A DNA stretch of 64,000 nt, taken from positions 248,001 through 312,000 of the forward strand of contig NZ_QOVA01000002.1 of NCBI RefSeq assembly GCF_003332275.1, read 5' to 3'. The stretch's first letter is position 1. Each line of letters opens with the position of its first letter. A program made the position numbers and the translations under genes. The notes beneath the pieces are model-generated. The model made no database searches. It was not told where the DNA came from and worked only from the letters and a program-made list of their open reading frames with translations. This DNA is from Edaphovirga cremea. Lineage in GTDB: Bacteria; Pseudomonadota; Gammaproteobacteria; Enterobacterales; Enterobacteriaceae. Of this stretch, positions 36,200 to 45,793 are shown one piece after another.

Positions 36200-37438
36200 A
36201 TGACTGTGACTAATCAATTTGCTGCGCACGTTGGTCTGGACTGGGCAGATAAAAAACACGATGTCTGTGTTCAGTTTAATAACGGTGAACGCGTATTCCA
36301 TGTGATTGAACATACAGCAGAAGCGCTTGATGTCTGGCTTACTGAGTTACACCAGAAGGTAAAAGGCAGAATCGCCATTGCTCTCGAACTGAAGAAGGGC
36401 CCCGTGGTATATGCTCTTCAAAAATATCCCTTTATCACCGTTTTCCCCGTCCACGCTTTGTCCCTGGCTCGTTATCGGCAAGCCTTCTCGCCCAGCGGCG
36501 CTAAAGATGATCCGCAGGATGCCGAGCTGGCATTGGAGTTAATGCTGCGTTACCCCCAGAAGATAAAAGCTATTGAACCCGACAATGCGGATATTCGCTT
36601 ACTTCAGCAACTGGTTGAGCAACGTCGTCAGTTGGTTGAAGATAAACGACGCTTTGTGAACCGGATAATCAACACGCTTAAACAATATTACCCTCAGCCA
36701 CTGGAGTGGTTCTCACATCGGGGTAGCTTACTTTTGTGTGAACTGATTATAAGGTGGCCCAGTCTGCAACAACTGAAACGTGCCAGGCGCGAGACGGTCC
36801 GCAACTTTCTGAATGCCAAAGGTGGCCGCGCGATGGCCCTTACAGAGCAACGTGTGGTGAGTATTGATAACGCGATCCCATTGACTACAGACCCGAGTGT
36901 TATAGAGGCTAATGCTTTGATGGCAGCAGCATTGGCGACACAAATCAAAGTCGTGAGTGAAATCATCAAAACCTATGACGAACGAATCGAAACGCTGTTT
37001 GACACACTGCCAGATGCGGGGCTGTTGAAATCACTTCCGGGCATGGGGCCGTGTATGGGCCCATGGATGCTTGCTGCACTTGGTGATAACCGTGACCGAT
37101 TTAACAGCGCTGAAGAAATTCAAAACTATGCAGGTATTGCACCGGTGACGGAAAGAAGTGGCCAGAAATCCTGGGTTCACTGGAGATGGCAGTGTGCCAA
37201 GTTCGTCAGGCAGACCTTTGTTGAATGGGCTGCCAAGACGGTTAACTCATCATACTGGGCCAGACTTTATTATCAGGGAATGCGAGAAAAAGGAAAATCT
37301 CACCAATCTGCAATCCGGGCTCTGGCATTCAAATGGATAAGGATCATTTACCGCTGCTGGAAGACCAGAACTCAGTACGACGAAGCAAAATATTTGCTGG
37401 CTCTCGAAGCTCGACACTCGCCCTTACTGAAGCCATAA
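36200..37438 (+). CDS. IS110-family recombinase (transposase)
   Basis: A 412-residue IS110-type recombinase. The start ATG 36200 has AAAGGAG 6 nt upstream; a longer in-frame start at 36161 has none. The N-terminal DEDD-type domain shows D in VGLDWADKKHDV (about 12), E in ALELKKGP (about 61), and GAKDDPQDAELALEL (about 98-112). The C-terminal domain has SLPGMGPCMGPWMLAALGDNRDRFNSAEEIQNYAGIAPVTERSG with the usual serine-containing GQKSWVHWR following. These elements leave no or unclear terminal repeats, and I could not fix the borders. The gene looks complete. Confidence 0.9.
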   Translation: MTVTNQFAAHVGLDWADKKHDVCVQFNNGERVFHVIEHTAEALDVWLTELHQKVKGRIAIALELKKGPVVYALQKYPFITVFPVHALSLARYRQAFSPSGAKDDPQDAELALELMLRYPQKIKAIEPDNADIRLLQQLVEQRRQLVEDKRRFVNRIINTLKQYYPQPLEWFSHRGSLLLCELIIRWPSLQQLKRARRETVRNFLNAKGGRAMALTEQRVVSIDNAIPLTTDPSVIEANALMAAALATQIKVVSEIIKTYDERIETLFDTLPDAGLLKSLPGMGPCMGPWMLAALGDNRDRFNSAEEIQNYAGIAPVTERSGQKSWVHWRWQCAKFVRQTFVEWAAKTVNSSYWARLYYQGMREKGKSHQSAIRALAFKWIRIIYRCWKTRTQYDEAKYLLALEARHSPLLKP

Positions 37439-37452
37439 AAAAGCTTGTCGAA

Positions 37453-37469
37453 TGTCTCAGGGCGTGAAG
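37453..37469. repeat. Left arm of 17-bp inverted repeat around the cupin gene
   Basis: TGTCTCAGGGCGTGAAG here is the exact reverse complement of 38194-38210. Together they enclose 741 bp including the cupin gene. Just inside and outside lie the related 100-bp direct repeats (37545-37652 and 38244-38351). Confidence 0.7.
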
Positions 37470-37544
37470 CGGACATTCCAGAAATTACGGGTAGACTACA
37501 CTCAAAGAAATAGTACTTGGTCCTATGAACCATACCGATGAACC

Positions 37545-37652
37545 ATCCTCTTACGGACACATTTCTAACATAAAGTCAGGATTAAAAAATTCCCGGCAGT
37601 TCAATCTGCCCACAACGACTATCTAATGCAGCTCTGTGTCAGAAACGGGCAG
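37545..37652. repeat. About 100-bp direct repeat, copy A
   Basis: From ATCC-T-TTACGGA-ACATTTCTAACAT to the CCCGGCAGTTCAATCTGCC stretch and beyond, this matches 38244-38351 with few differences. It flanks the cupin gene on its 3' side. It could be a remnant of an IS end, since an IS3-family fragment follows copy B. Confidence 0.7.
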
Positions 37653-37665
37653 AAGCAATCGCGAA

Positions 37666-38007
37666 TTAGTCCACAATAAAGAGTTTTGCGCCTGTGGTAG
37701 TTCTGGACTGATGTGGCTCCGCGTTATCGCCAACCTGATAACTCATCCCCGCAGTTAAAATGAATTTACGCCCATCTTCGAGCATTGTTTCTAGTTCACC
37801 CTCCACGCAGAAAAGGATATGTCCTTTTTGGCACCAATGATCTGCAAGGTAGCCAGGGGTATATTCAACCATTCGCACACGGATTTGATTCGGCTTCTCA
37901 CCAAAGAGTTGGGTGCGCCAGTAAGCTCTACCAGTTTCTCCTGGGTGCTCTATCCTTTCGACTTCACTCCAGTTGGTCGTGCCAAAAGCAAATACATCAA
38001 TTTTCAT
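37666..38007 (-). CDS. DHCW-motif-like cupin-fold protein
   Basis: A 113-residue single-domain cupin. The start ATG 38007 (MKIDVFAFGTTNW) is where the family begins; an upstream GTG at 38040 adds foreign residues. Conserved features: EHPGETGRAYWRTQLFGEKPNQIRVRMVEYTPGYLADHWCQKGHILFCVEGELET near 20-75, which contains D-H-W-C in the place of the signature motif, then GMSYQVGDNAEPH near 90. The family has no known substrate; the histidines suggest metal binding. It lies isolated between repeats and mobile-element remains, on the minus strand. Confidence 0.8.
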   Translation of the reverse strand: MKIDVFAFGTTNWSEVERIEHPGETGRAYWRTQLFGEKPNQIRVRMVEYTPGYLADHWCQKGHILFCVEGELETMLEDGRKFILTAGMSYQVGDNAEPHQSRTTTGAKLFIVD

Positions 38008-38418
38008 TTTGTCGGCCCACTCATAAGTAAGATCCCTCACACTCAGATTAAAGTGCTTTAACGATACGGATAATATATTTATAAATCAATATCTTAATTT
38101 TAAAATGTAGTAATGAACTTGAAAGTAGCCTTTGGTATTCAACTATTCAAGGGCTTTGCAACAGTTAACATCAGCGATTACAGATACTGTCCTCTTCACG
38201 CCCTGAGACACTTGATAACTTCGGCTAACTCGGCGTCTTTTGGATCCTTTTACGGATACATTTCTAACATGAAGTCAGGATTAAAAAACTCCCGGCAGTT
38301 CAATCTGCCTACAACAACGATCTGAGGCTGCTATGTGCCAGGAGCGGACATTGCTGACATCACAATGTGTTAATCTTCCGGTAGCAGACGCTGGGATGTT
38401 CGAATGCTTTATAGCTGC
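38008..38418. repeat. Repeat-rich gap: second copies of the cupin-flanking repeats
   Basis: This 411-base gap holds the second arm of the 17-bp inverted repeat (38194-38210) and copy B of the 100-bp direct repeat (38244-38351). It ends with a CCAGGAGCGGACATTGC piece typical of the dispersed short repeats in this window. The 60 bases next to the cupin start are AT-rich and may be its promoter. No gene is seen. Confidence 0.6.
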
Positions 38419-38718
38419 ATGAATAATACAAAATGGAATGAAATCCGCCTAGCAATGGTTGGCATGGAATCTCCTCCTTTATGGAAAATCACGTCTCTCA
38501 ATGGCTATGAATCCGTAGTTGATGGCGAGTGGTTTTACCATTTTAGAGAGGGCGGCTATTTGGAAATCCAGTATCTTGATTTTTTGACTAATTCAGTTGA
38601 GCAGCATGCCACGGTTGGTACTATTCTTCGGGCTATTCATCTCCCTCGAATGGAGACTTCAACCAGTTATAGAATTTTGGGGTACGCAGATTCAGTCAGC
38701 AACGTGGATTATCTTTAG
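38419..38718 (+). CDS. DUF6678-like small protein
   Basis: A 99-residue protein starting MNNTKWNEIRLAM. The conserved middle (WKITSLNGYESVVDGEWFYHFREGGYLEIQYLDF) recalls the DUF6678 family as I know it: NGY, DGEWFYHFR-GGY. No function is established for that family. ATG 38404 would add five residues; there is no clear ribosome-binding site for either. Its last codons run up to the edge of the IS3 fragment, so the IS may have clipped or set the C-terminus. Confidence 0.6.
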   Translation: MNNTKWNEIRLAMVGMESPPLWKITSLNGYESVVDGEWFYHFREGGYLEIQYLDFLTNSVEQHATVGTILRAIHLPRMETSTSYRILGYADSVSNVDYL

Positions 38719-39293
38719 CTGGACAAAACCGTTATCCACGCGGCGGAAAACCCGCTGTCGTGGCCGCTAATCTGTTGAATCGGCAGTTTAATCCAGAGAC
38801 ATTAAATACCTGGTGGTCAGGTGACATTACCTATCTACGTACGGCTCAGGGTTGGTTATACCTGGCTATCGTGATGGACTTATGTTCAAGAAAAATAGTG
38901 AGTTGGGCCTTCTCAGACAAACCGGACAGCGACTTGACCGTCCGGGCCTTAAGGCTGGCAGTCAATAAACGACGACCAACAGGGTCTGTGGTTTTCCATA
39001 GCGATCAAGAGGCGCAATATACCAGTGCTCAGTTCCAGTCCTGCCAGCAAGAACTGGATGTTACAGGTAGCATGAGCCGAAAAGGTAACTGCCTGGATAA
39101 TGCCGTTACGGAAAGGTTTTTCCGTAGCCTGAATGCAGAGAGGGTTAACTATCGTCGTTATGAAACCCGAAGTCAGGGTATCGCTGATGTTATCGATTAT
39201 ATCGACAGTTTTTATAATCTGAAAAGGCGGCATTATCGGCTGGGAAATATATCGCCCGACGAATATGAACGCCGACTACAGCAATGTGCCTAA
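38719..39293 (+). pseudogene. 3' fragment of an IS3-family orfB transposase
   Basis: Only the C-terminal two thirds of the orfB product remain, starting around GQNRYPRGGKPAVVAANLLNRQF. The first catalytic D (SGDITYLRTAQG) and the third residue E (NAVTERFFRSLNAERV) are visible. The second D motif has changed from the usual HSDQGSQYTS to HSDQEAQYTS. There is no orfA and no left end, so the element is dead. The frame ends at 39293 and is followed by TGTGTCCGGTTTTAGTTGACC, probably the old right end. Confidence 0.82.
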
Positions 39294-39469
39294 ATATGTG
39301 TCCGGTTTTAGTTGACCGTTACAAACATCACAAAAAAAGTATGTTACCTACCAACGCCTTAATGCGGCAGAATCGACTCAGCTCCACTGAATGGGATATT
39401 TTTAGCCAGTAAATCACTTATTAAAACTTCGTTGTTAGCTTATTTAATGGCCGCACCTCTGGCGCGTCA

Positions 39470-42400
39470 TTAAGACTCACCATCCTGACTCGCCAAACAG
39501 GCGGGGACGACAAAACTGAAACAACTGCCGTACGGTGTGTTGTTTTGCGCTTTAAGCGTCCCCCGATGCCGCTCTATGATGGAATGGCTGATGGTCAGAC
39601 CCATTCCCATTCCCTGTACTTTTGTGGTGTAAAACGAGTCAAAAACGCGCTGACCTATGTCAGGCGCCAACCCGGTTCCATTATCCGTAATGCGTAATTC
39701 CACGGAACTCTCATCAGGATTAAGGGTTGAAATTTTCAGTGTACGTGTGCGATCGGTCACTTCAGCCATGGCTTCAATTGCGTTAATAACAAGATTAATC
39801 AACACCTGTTGGATTTGAACACTGTCACCAAAGATAAAGCTGTGGGCAGCCTTCAAATCGTAATCAACGGCCACCTGTCTTTGTTCAATTTCGCTACGCG
39901 AAAGCGTCATGATATGGCGCACCAGAAAATGCAAATCGATACGGCAGAAGACAGGTTCTTGTTTGCGTGTCAGGGTCTGGAGACTACGAATAATTTCCCC
40001 TGCACGCTGCCCTTCGGCAACAATCTCTTCTAACCCGACGCGAATATTGTCATACCGTATCGGGTCATGATTTAACCATCGCAGACTGGCTCCGGCATTG
40101 GAAACTATCGACATCAGCGGTTGATTAATTTCGTGAGCAATAGAAGAGGTTAACTGGCCAACCGTGGTGGCTCGGGAGACTCGCGCCAGCTCTGCCTGCG
40201 CAACCCTGACGGCGTCTTCTGCTTGCCTCTGAGTCGTGATGTCGGTGATGGTGCCGTAATATTCATAAATTTCAGTGCCCACACCGGCTGGGCTACCGAT
40301 GCCTAAAATGTAGCGCACATTGCCCTCGGCATTGATAATGCGAAATTCTGCTTTCAGGGTTAACCCGTCGCGCACACCGTCAATCACTACATCGCTGATG
40401 CGGTCATAATCATCCGGATGAATAAAAGTAAAAAACTCCGCCATGGAGATCATTTTAAGTGTCTCCGGCAGACCGAGAATGCGGGCGTACTCTTCGGACA
40501 TAAACATCAAATCTTGTTCCAGTTCCCAGCGCCAGCTTCCGGTGTGGCTTATCTGTTCCCCCAGCATGAGCGATGTCTGGCTTGCCCTGAGCTCTTTCTC
40601 AACCCGCCTGCGCTGAATATTTTCCTCAAGCAATTCGGCATAAAGCCGCGCCGTTTCGAGCGCAACGGCCGCATGGGCACCGAGCAGATTGACGACTTTT
40701 GAATGATCCGCAGTAAAGACTTCAGGCATTAAGCGGTTTTCGAGGTACAACACGCCGACCAGTCGTGCCTGCTTAAACATCGGTACGCACAGTACGGCAG
40801 CGCCGGAAGTCACAAGGTAAGGGTCGTGTGAAAAAGGGCTGAACTCTTCGGGTTTCCCGGTACGTATTTCCTGACCTGTGCGGATAACGGCCGCCAGCAC
40901 CGACAGTGGCATGTCGGCCGCCATCGGCATATCTTTCATGATTCGTACTTGTATCCCGTCACTACTGGTCTGCGCGCTGGCTTCAATTTCAGGAATATTA
41001 TTATCCAGAACGCGAATCAACAAGCCGCGCTGCGCACCCGCACGCTCCAGTAACATGGTCAAAAGTATTTCAATAAGCCGTTCAAGATTGATCTCTTCTG
41101 ACAGTGCTCGTGAGGCTTTAATGACACTTTGTAAATCGCGAATTTCTTCGTTTTGGGCAAATGCGATGGTGTTATAAGGCGTTGCTTGAGCAGGTGAAAC
41201 TAAATGAGGCCAGGTCTGCTTAAGCTGATTCACTTTGGCTTGTGCGCCAATGCGCCCCCAGGCCGCTATCGCCCCCCGCAAATGTGCATCTGCTGCTGTG
41301 TTGTAACCGCAACTGAGTGCGAAGCGCCCGGCAAGTTCATGGGCCAGCGCATTACAGGGATGAAACCCGGCTTCCCGGGAGAGTCGCACCGCTTTTTCGT
41401 ACTGCTCCAGCGCAATGGTGTTCATGCCTTCAAGACGGACAATTTCTGCATACACCAGCGCTTCTTTATCGGCGAACGTTCCCGGGTTGATGCGCGCCCA
41501 GAGGGCAATTTTGTGGTAATGGATTTCCAGCTTACGCCGGTCCTGCGCGCTAAATGTTTCAGGTGTCAGTTGAACGGTTAACGTTAACGCGCTGTAGAGA
41601 TGTAAATCCAGCAAATGGATGTGCCCCGGTGCTGACCACGCAAAAGATTGAGCGTGTTCCAGCGCGTCCTGCGCCTGCGAATATTCGCCCGCTGTAAAAT
41701 ACGTCATGCCCCGGTAGAGCCAGAACCAAAAAATCAGGGTGGACATGTGCAGCGGTGCTTGCTCTGGAAAACCCGGCAACAGTGAGTCAGGCAGTGCGTT
41801 GGCGCTATCCCAGGTTGTGGAGGGTAATTTGCGTAAGTGCTCAACGTAATGCCGCTGAACCAACAAAATGCGCTCCACATCCTGGAAGTCGGTTTTTCTC
41901 ACGAAGGCCAGCCCACGTTCGATGCTGGTCAGCACGTTATCGAGATGCTCGCCCTGGCTTAAAAAGTTAATCACCTGATGGCAGATAGCAAAGGAGGCGA
42001 CCGTCAAATCACCGTGCGTGACGGCGGACGTAAAGCAAGCTTTAGCGCATTCGGTGGTGTAAGAAAGGGGTTGGGTCCAGACGCTGACTTGATCAAGGGG
42101 CAGCAACGTTTTTGCTTCATAAGTGCTATAGCCGTGGTGTTCAACCAAATCACGCGCCAGCACAGCATAGTTGAAACCAGGCTGATACTCCGCATAACGT
42201 TCGCTAATCAGTACGCCAAACCAACCCATGGCCAACGTTGAGGCGCCGGTAATACCCCGCTCCAGTGTCAAATGCAGCATCTGGCAAAGTAGCATGAAGT
42301 GCAGATTCGGACTGTTGAAGCTGGCGAACACGCTGGCGCTGGCAAGCAGATTCATTATGGCTTCGGTTTGGCCGTCCGTCATTTCTGGCAACTGATGAAA

Positions 42401-45079
42401 CAGCACGGCAGGATTTTCACCCATACGGTCTTTAAGTGCTTGCCAGACCACATCACATTCTGCCAAATCGGGATTTGGAGTCAGCGCAATACCGGAAACG
42501 CTTAGCCAGCATAAGGTGGTTTCCAGCGCCAAGCGGAGATCAGACTGACGCATATGAATCTCCGCCAGCAGGTTTGCCGCGGTGATTTTTTCGGTAAGCC
42601 CACCGTGGGAACCCAGCAACCGGTCGCATAAACGCTTTGAGTTGACCAGATTTCCAAGTAAAAACTCGCACTCGGCTTCTTCGAGATTTAATCGAAGGTC
42701 GGGGGTGTTTTCGGGCATATTACCGTGTCCTGAGAGTGCCCGTGCGGTCTGTAAATATCTCAGTGCCGAGAGGTAATCACCACTACGTTTTGCTCGCTGG
42801 GCCGCCAGCATACTCAGTTCCCTGAACATATTGCGTTGTTCTGCCGGCTGGACGCACTCAATGGCGGCCGAGACGTGGTGAATGGCGCGGAATAACACTT
42901 CATTGCCTGCCATCTGCCGTGACGCTTCAGCCAGAAGGTTTGCTGTGGTGATATGCACATAATCTTTTTGGGCGACATCCAGCAAGGCGAAAGCGGCTTC
43001 TTGTACGCGATCGTGGGTAAACGCCCAGCTGTCCCTGGAAAGGGTTACCAGTTGTGCGGTAACCGCGGGATGCAACTGATAGCGGATATCGGCATCGGAA
43101 ATGCACAGCACCTGGCTGATTGTGGCCAGTTCGCCCCGGCTACCCAGGCAGGCGAGGCTACCGAGTAAGGTGCGAGTCATTTCCGGCATTTTTCCGAGTT
43201 GTTGGAGGACCAGACTCACCACGTTTTCAGTGTAATGGCGTTCCTGAATAGCGGATAAATCATAGTGCCACTTACCCTGGTATTTGTTATGTGTTACCAA
43301 GCCATCTTCAACAATACGTTTAAAAAACTCATTTAAAAACAGTGGATTTCCGCCGGTTTTGCCATGTATTAGTTTGGCCAGATCGGTAATGTCTGTGGTG
43401 CGTTGTTGAAATACCTCTGCCAGCCACCGGGTGACGTCTTTAACGGAAAGCGGTGTCGGGATAATTTCGATATTCCTTTGTGCGGCGTTATGCAGGAGGG
43501 CGAGGGTCTGTATCAGGGAGGTGTTGTCTGTCGCCTCGGGTTCACGCTGGGCCACCACCATCAGCAGTGGCTGTGTACGGCTGTTTTTCAGTAGCGACTC
43601 CAGCACCTGGAGACTGGCAGCATCGATCCATTGAATATCATCAATCAGCAAGACCAGTGGACAACCCGGCATGGCAAAGGTAGTGACCAGGGCGGATATC
43701 ATGTGATTAAAGCGCGCTCTGGCATCGGTTGAAATCGAATTGGGTATGTGGCGGGAACTATGCTCCAGTAACAGCCCTAATTCAGGTACAAAACTCACAG
43801 CCAGGCGTTCGTAACCTTCCAGAGCGCGTGACAGACGAGCTTTCCAGATGGACACTTCTTCGCCAGGCGATCCCAGCAACGTGAGGGTCAGCGCCCGGAA
43901 AGCCGTGGTTAAAGCCCCATAAGGTAGCGAGGATGAGAACTGGTCAACTTTCCCCACCGCCAGTAGCGTGTGTCTGTTCTGCAACTCTTTCAGGGCTGAA
44001 GCAATCAGCGAGGATTTACCGATACCCGATGGGCCGCGGATGATCGCCAGCGCATGTGTGCCGCTGTGCTTAACCTCATCAAACGCGGCAACCAACTCAC
44101 GCATCTGGGGATGGGCAGTATATAGCGTATCCGTCAGATGGACTTCGGGTGACCGGTCTTGTAAGCCCGGTGTGAAAGGGATGATTTTATTATCTTCGGT
44201 CAGGGTCGCCTGGCAGCGGCGCAAATCGGCGATCAGGCCATCAATGGTCTGGTAGCGGTTATCTGGCGACTTCGCCAGTAAACGGAGGATAACGGTTGAA
44301 AGCATCGCAGGCACCGTTTCGCGCACAAAATGCGGCGGTTTAGGTTCCGAGGCAATGTGGTGATGCGCCCATTGTGCAGGGTCATCCTCGCTGAGATCAA
44401 AAGGCAGTACGCCGGTTAGCAGTTCATAAAATACAATGCCGAGGCTGTAAAGATCACTGCGACTGTCTATCGAGCGTTGGGTACGAGTGGTGTGCTCAGG
44501 CGACATATACGCAAGCGTACCACCAAAAAACGAAAGTCGGGCCTTTTTCAACTCTTCCGAGGTGCCTGTCGTCAGGCCAAACCGCGCAAGGCGGCAGGAT
44601 GAATCACCGTGAAGGAAAATGTTCCCGGGTTTGATGTCGCCGTGAATCAGATTCAGCATGTGCATTTGACGTAGCGGAAGGCATATCCGTATCGCCAGCT
44701 CCATAAAACTGGCAATGCATGCTCTGGGCTGCTTCATGATGCGAGCCAGGGATTCAAAGTCCAGCGTCGGATAAATCAGCGCGTAACGGCCACGATATTG
44801 GGTACTGGCTGCGGGTTTAACGGCCCAACTATCGGATAAATACGCGCACAGTGAAAACTCATTTTTGAGCAGTTGGGTGGCGTCCGATTCCGCCTCATCA
44901 CTCACCGCCGTGGCGAGAATAAAAACCCCATTTGATAAAGAGTGCCGCCCTTTCATCCAGACAATACTGCCTTCTGTGGTCAGCGGAGTAAAAATCACAT
45001 CATCTTTAAAGGCAAAGATCTGCCCATCCTGGATTTCAGGAAGAAGGGAGTATTCAGGCGGTAACAGCTTATGAATCAT
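39470..45079 (-). CDS. Hybrid Ser/Thr (pseudo)kinase-AAA-GAF-PAS-histidine kinase
   Basis: An 1,869-residue signalling protein. Domains in order: Ser/Thr-kinase-like (1-290), AAA/STAND ATPase with Walker A IRGPSGIGKSSLI at 347-359 and Walker B LVLLIDDIQWIDAAS, a long TPR-like helical region (about 700-1290), GAF (about 1330-1480), PAS (about 1515-1620) and a FixL-type histidine kinase with H-box IAHEINQPLMS near 1649, N-box LINLVINAIEAM and G-boxes DNGTG and GMGMGL. In the first domain HGDIKPGN is intact at 146-153, but the beta-3 lysine site reads FILATAVS and DFG reads RFG at 166-168, so kinase activity is unlikely. The gene is last in a minus-strand operon, 35 bp after a lone receiver that is its likely partner. 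No membrane segment is seen; signal input probably comes through GAF, PAS or the ATPase. Confidence 0.88.
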   Translation of the reverse strand: MIHKLLPPEYSLLPEIQDGQIFAFKDDVIFTPLTTEGSIVWMKGRHSLSNGVFILATAVSDEAESDATQLLKNEFSLCAYLSDSWAVKPAASTQYRGRYALIYPTLDFESLARIMKQPRACIASFMELAIRICLPLRQMHMLNLIHGDIKPGNIFLHGDSSCRLARFGLTTGTSEELKKARLSFFGGTLAYMSPEHTTRTQRSIDSRSDLYSLGIVFYELLTGVLPFDLSEDDPAQWAHHHIASEPKPPHFVRETVPAMLSTVILRLLAKSPDNRYQTIDGLIADLRRCQATLTEDNKIIPFTPGLQDRSPEVHLTDTLYTAHPQMRELVAAFDEVKHSGTHALAIIRGPSGIGKSSLIASALKELQNRHTLLAVGKVDQFSSSLPYGALTTAFRALTLTLLGSPGEEVSIWKARLSRALEGYERLAVSFVPELGLLLEHSSRHIPNSISTDARARFNHMISALVTTFAMPGCPLVLLIDDIQWIDAASLQVLESLLKNSRTQPLLMVVAQREPEATDNTSLIQTLALLHNAAQRNIEIIPTPLSVKDVTRWLAEVFQQRTTDITDLAKLIHGKTGGNPLFLNEFFKRIVEDGLVTHNKYQGKWHYDLSAIQERHYTENVVSLVLQQLGKMPEMTRTLLGSLACLGSRGELATISQVLCISDADIRYQLHPAVTAQLVTLSRDSWAFTHDRVQEAAFALLDVAQKDYVHITTANLLAEASRQMAGNEVLFRAIHHVSAAIECVQPAEQRNMFRELSMLAAQRAKRSGDYLSALRYLQTARALSGHGNMPENTPDLRLNLEEAECEFLLGNLVNSKRLCDRLLGSHGGLTEKITAANLLAEIHMRQSDLRLALETTLCWLSVSGIALTPNPDLAECDVVWQALKDRMGENPAVLFHQLPEMTDGQTEAIMNLLASASVFASFNSPNLHFMLLCQMLHLTLERGITGASTLAMGWFGVLISERYAEYQPGFNYAVLARDLVEHHGYSTYEAKTLLPLDQVSVWTQPLSYTTECAKACFTSAVTHGDLTVASFAICHQVINFLSQGEHLDNVLTSIERGLAFVRKTDFQDVERILLVQRHYVEHLRKLPSTTWDSANALPDSLLPGFPEQAPLHMSTLIFWFWLYRGMTYFTAGEYSQAQDALEHAQSFAWSAPGHIHLLDLHLYSALTLTVQLTPETFSAQDRRKLEIHYHKIALWARINPGTFADKEALVYAEIVRLEGMNTIALEQYEKAVRLSREAGFHPCNALAHELAGRFALSCGYNTAADAHLRGAIAAWGRIGAQAKVNQLKQTWPHLVSPAQATPYNTIAFAQNEEIRDLQSVIKASRALSEEINLERLIEILLTMLLERAGAQRGLLIRVLDNNIPEIEASAQTSSDGIQVRIMKDMPMAADMPLSVLAAVIRTGQEIRTGKPEEFSPFSHDPYLVTSGAAVLCVPMFKQARLVGVLYLENRLMPEVFTADHSKVVNLLGAHAAVALETARLYAELLEENIQRRRVEKELRASQTSLMLGEQISHTGSWRWELEQDLMFMSEEYARILGLPETLKMISMAEFFTFIHPDDYDRISDVVIDGVRDGLTLKAEFRIINAEGNVRYILGIGSPAGVGTEIYEYYGTITDITTQRQAEDAVRVAQAELARVSRATTVGQLTSSIAHEINQPLMSIVSNAGASLRWLNHDPIRYDNIRVGLEEIVAEGQRAGEIIRSLQTLTRKQEPVFCRIDLHFLVRHIMTLSRSEIEQRQVAVDYDLKAAHSFIFGDSVQIQQVLINLVINAIEAMAEVTDRTRTLKISTLNPDESSVELRITDNGTGLAPDIGQRVFDSFYTTKVQGMGMGLTISHSIIERHRGTLKAQNNTPYGSCFSFVVPACLASQDGES

Positions 45080-45114
45080 TGAGATCTCTCGCAGTGAGCG
45101 GCCTTATCAGGGTG

Positions 45115-45498
45115 TCAGGTGTTTTCTTCGGGTCTGATTGCTTTCTGTAAATGATTAAGTAGGACTTCAATGTCGATGGGCTTACGCAAAAAAGCAACGG
45201 CGCCAAGACTGATGGCAAACCGTTGCATGTTTTCATCCCCGTGTCCGGATATAAAAATAACCGGGGGCGGTGTCGCGTAAGTCTTTATTTCTTCATAAAA
45301 ATCCAATCCACTCATTCCTTTGAGCTTAATATCAATAATCATAAGCGAAACGTCGAAAAGCGCATTCTTATCGTTTAAAAATGCCTCAGCAGACTCGAAG
45401 GTACAGGTCAAATAGCCGTCTGATTGCAGCAGGTTGCTCAACCCACTGCGAACGGCGCGCTCATCATCGACAATGGCAATACGCTGCGACAGCTTCAT
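45115..45498 (-). CDS. Stand-alone CheY-like receiver
   Basis: A 127-residue protein made of one receiver domain. The acidic pocket is in IAIVDDERAVRSG (DD-E), the phosphorylation site in SLMIIDIKLKGMSGLDF (D near 57), the conserved S in VIFISGHGDEN and K in VAFLRKPID near 105. No output domain is present, so it may act as a phosphate relay, or allosterically. It lies 35 bp upstream of the hybrid kinase and in the same operon, which makes it the most likely phospho-acceptor next to the FixJ-type regulator at 51934. Confidence 0.9.
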   Translation of the reverse strand: MKLSQRIAIVDDERAVRSGLSNLLQSDGYLTCTFESAEAFLNDKNALFDVSLMIIDIKLKGMSGLDFYEEIKTYATPPPVIFISGHGDENMQRFAISLGAVAFLRKPIDIEVLLNHLQKAIRPEENT

Positions 45499-45523
45499 GC
45501 AGTCATTCCTCTGGCCTTCATCT

Positions 45524-45793
45524 CTACCGTGGGGGCGCCTCAGGGGGTAACGGAGCCTGTGTGGGCGGTGGAGTTCCGCTTATTTGTGGAACGCATTCAT
45601 GGCGAAACCATGCAAGCGTAAAGGGTTGGCGGCTTACCAGACGCCGGGTAATAGGGATAATTTGTTCGCCAACCAGCATGCCGAACAGGCCCAGCAGCGC
45701 AATAACAGGAGGTGCCGGAGAGTGAACATCCAGTGCGGCATAAATAACCCCTGCCAGCAGGCCGATTGCCAGAGAAATAATCCAGATCTTCAT
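45524..45793 (-). CDS. XapX-domain membrane protein 1
   Basis: An 89-residue protein with two hydrophobic segments, IISLAIGLLAGVIYAAL and VIALLGLFGMLVGEQII, the pattern of the XapX (DUF1427) family including SPAPPVIALLGL and GEQ. The C-terminal 30 residues are proline-rich and probably disordered. The ATG has GAGGAGG at good spacing and overlaps the stop of the second XapX gene (ATGA). The family is small and its function is unproven; members are often encoded with hydrolases and MFS transporters. Confidence 0.88.
   Translation of the reverse strand: MKIWIISLAIGLLAGVIYAALDVHSPAPPVIALLGLFGMLVGEQIIPITRRLVSRQPFTLAWFRHECVPQISGTPPPTQAPLPPEAPPR

Noticed and set aside
36694-36969. Antisense frames inside the IS110 gene as separate genes
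   Set aside because: They follow the codon structure of the intact recombinase on the opposite strand and carry no family features.
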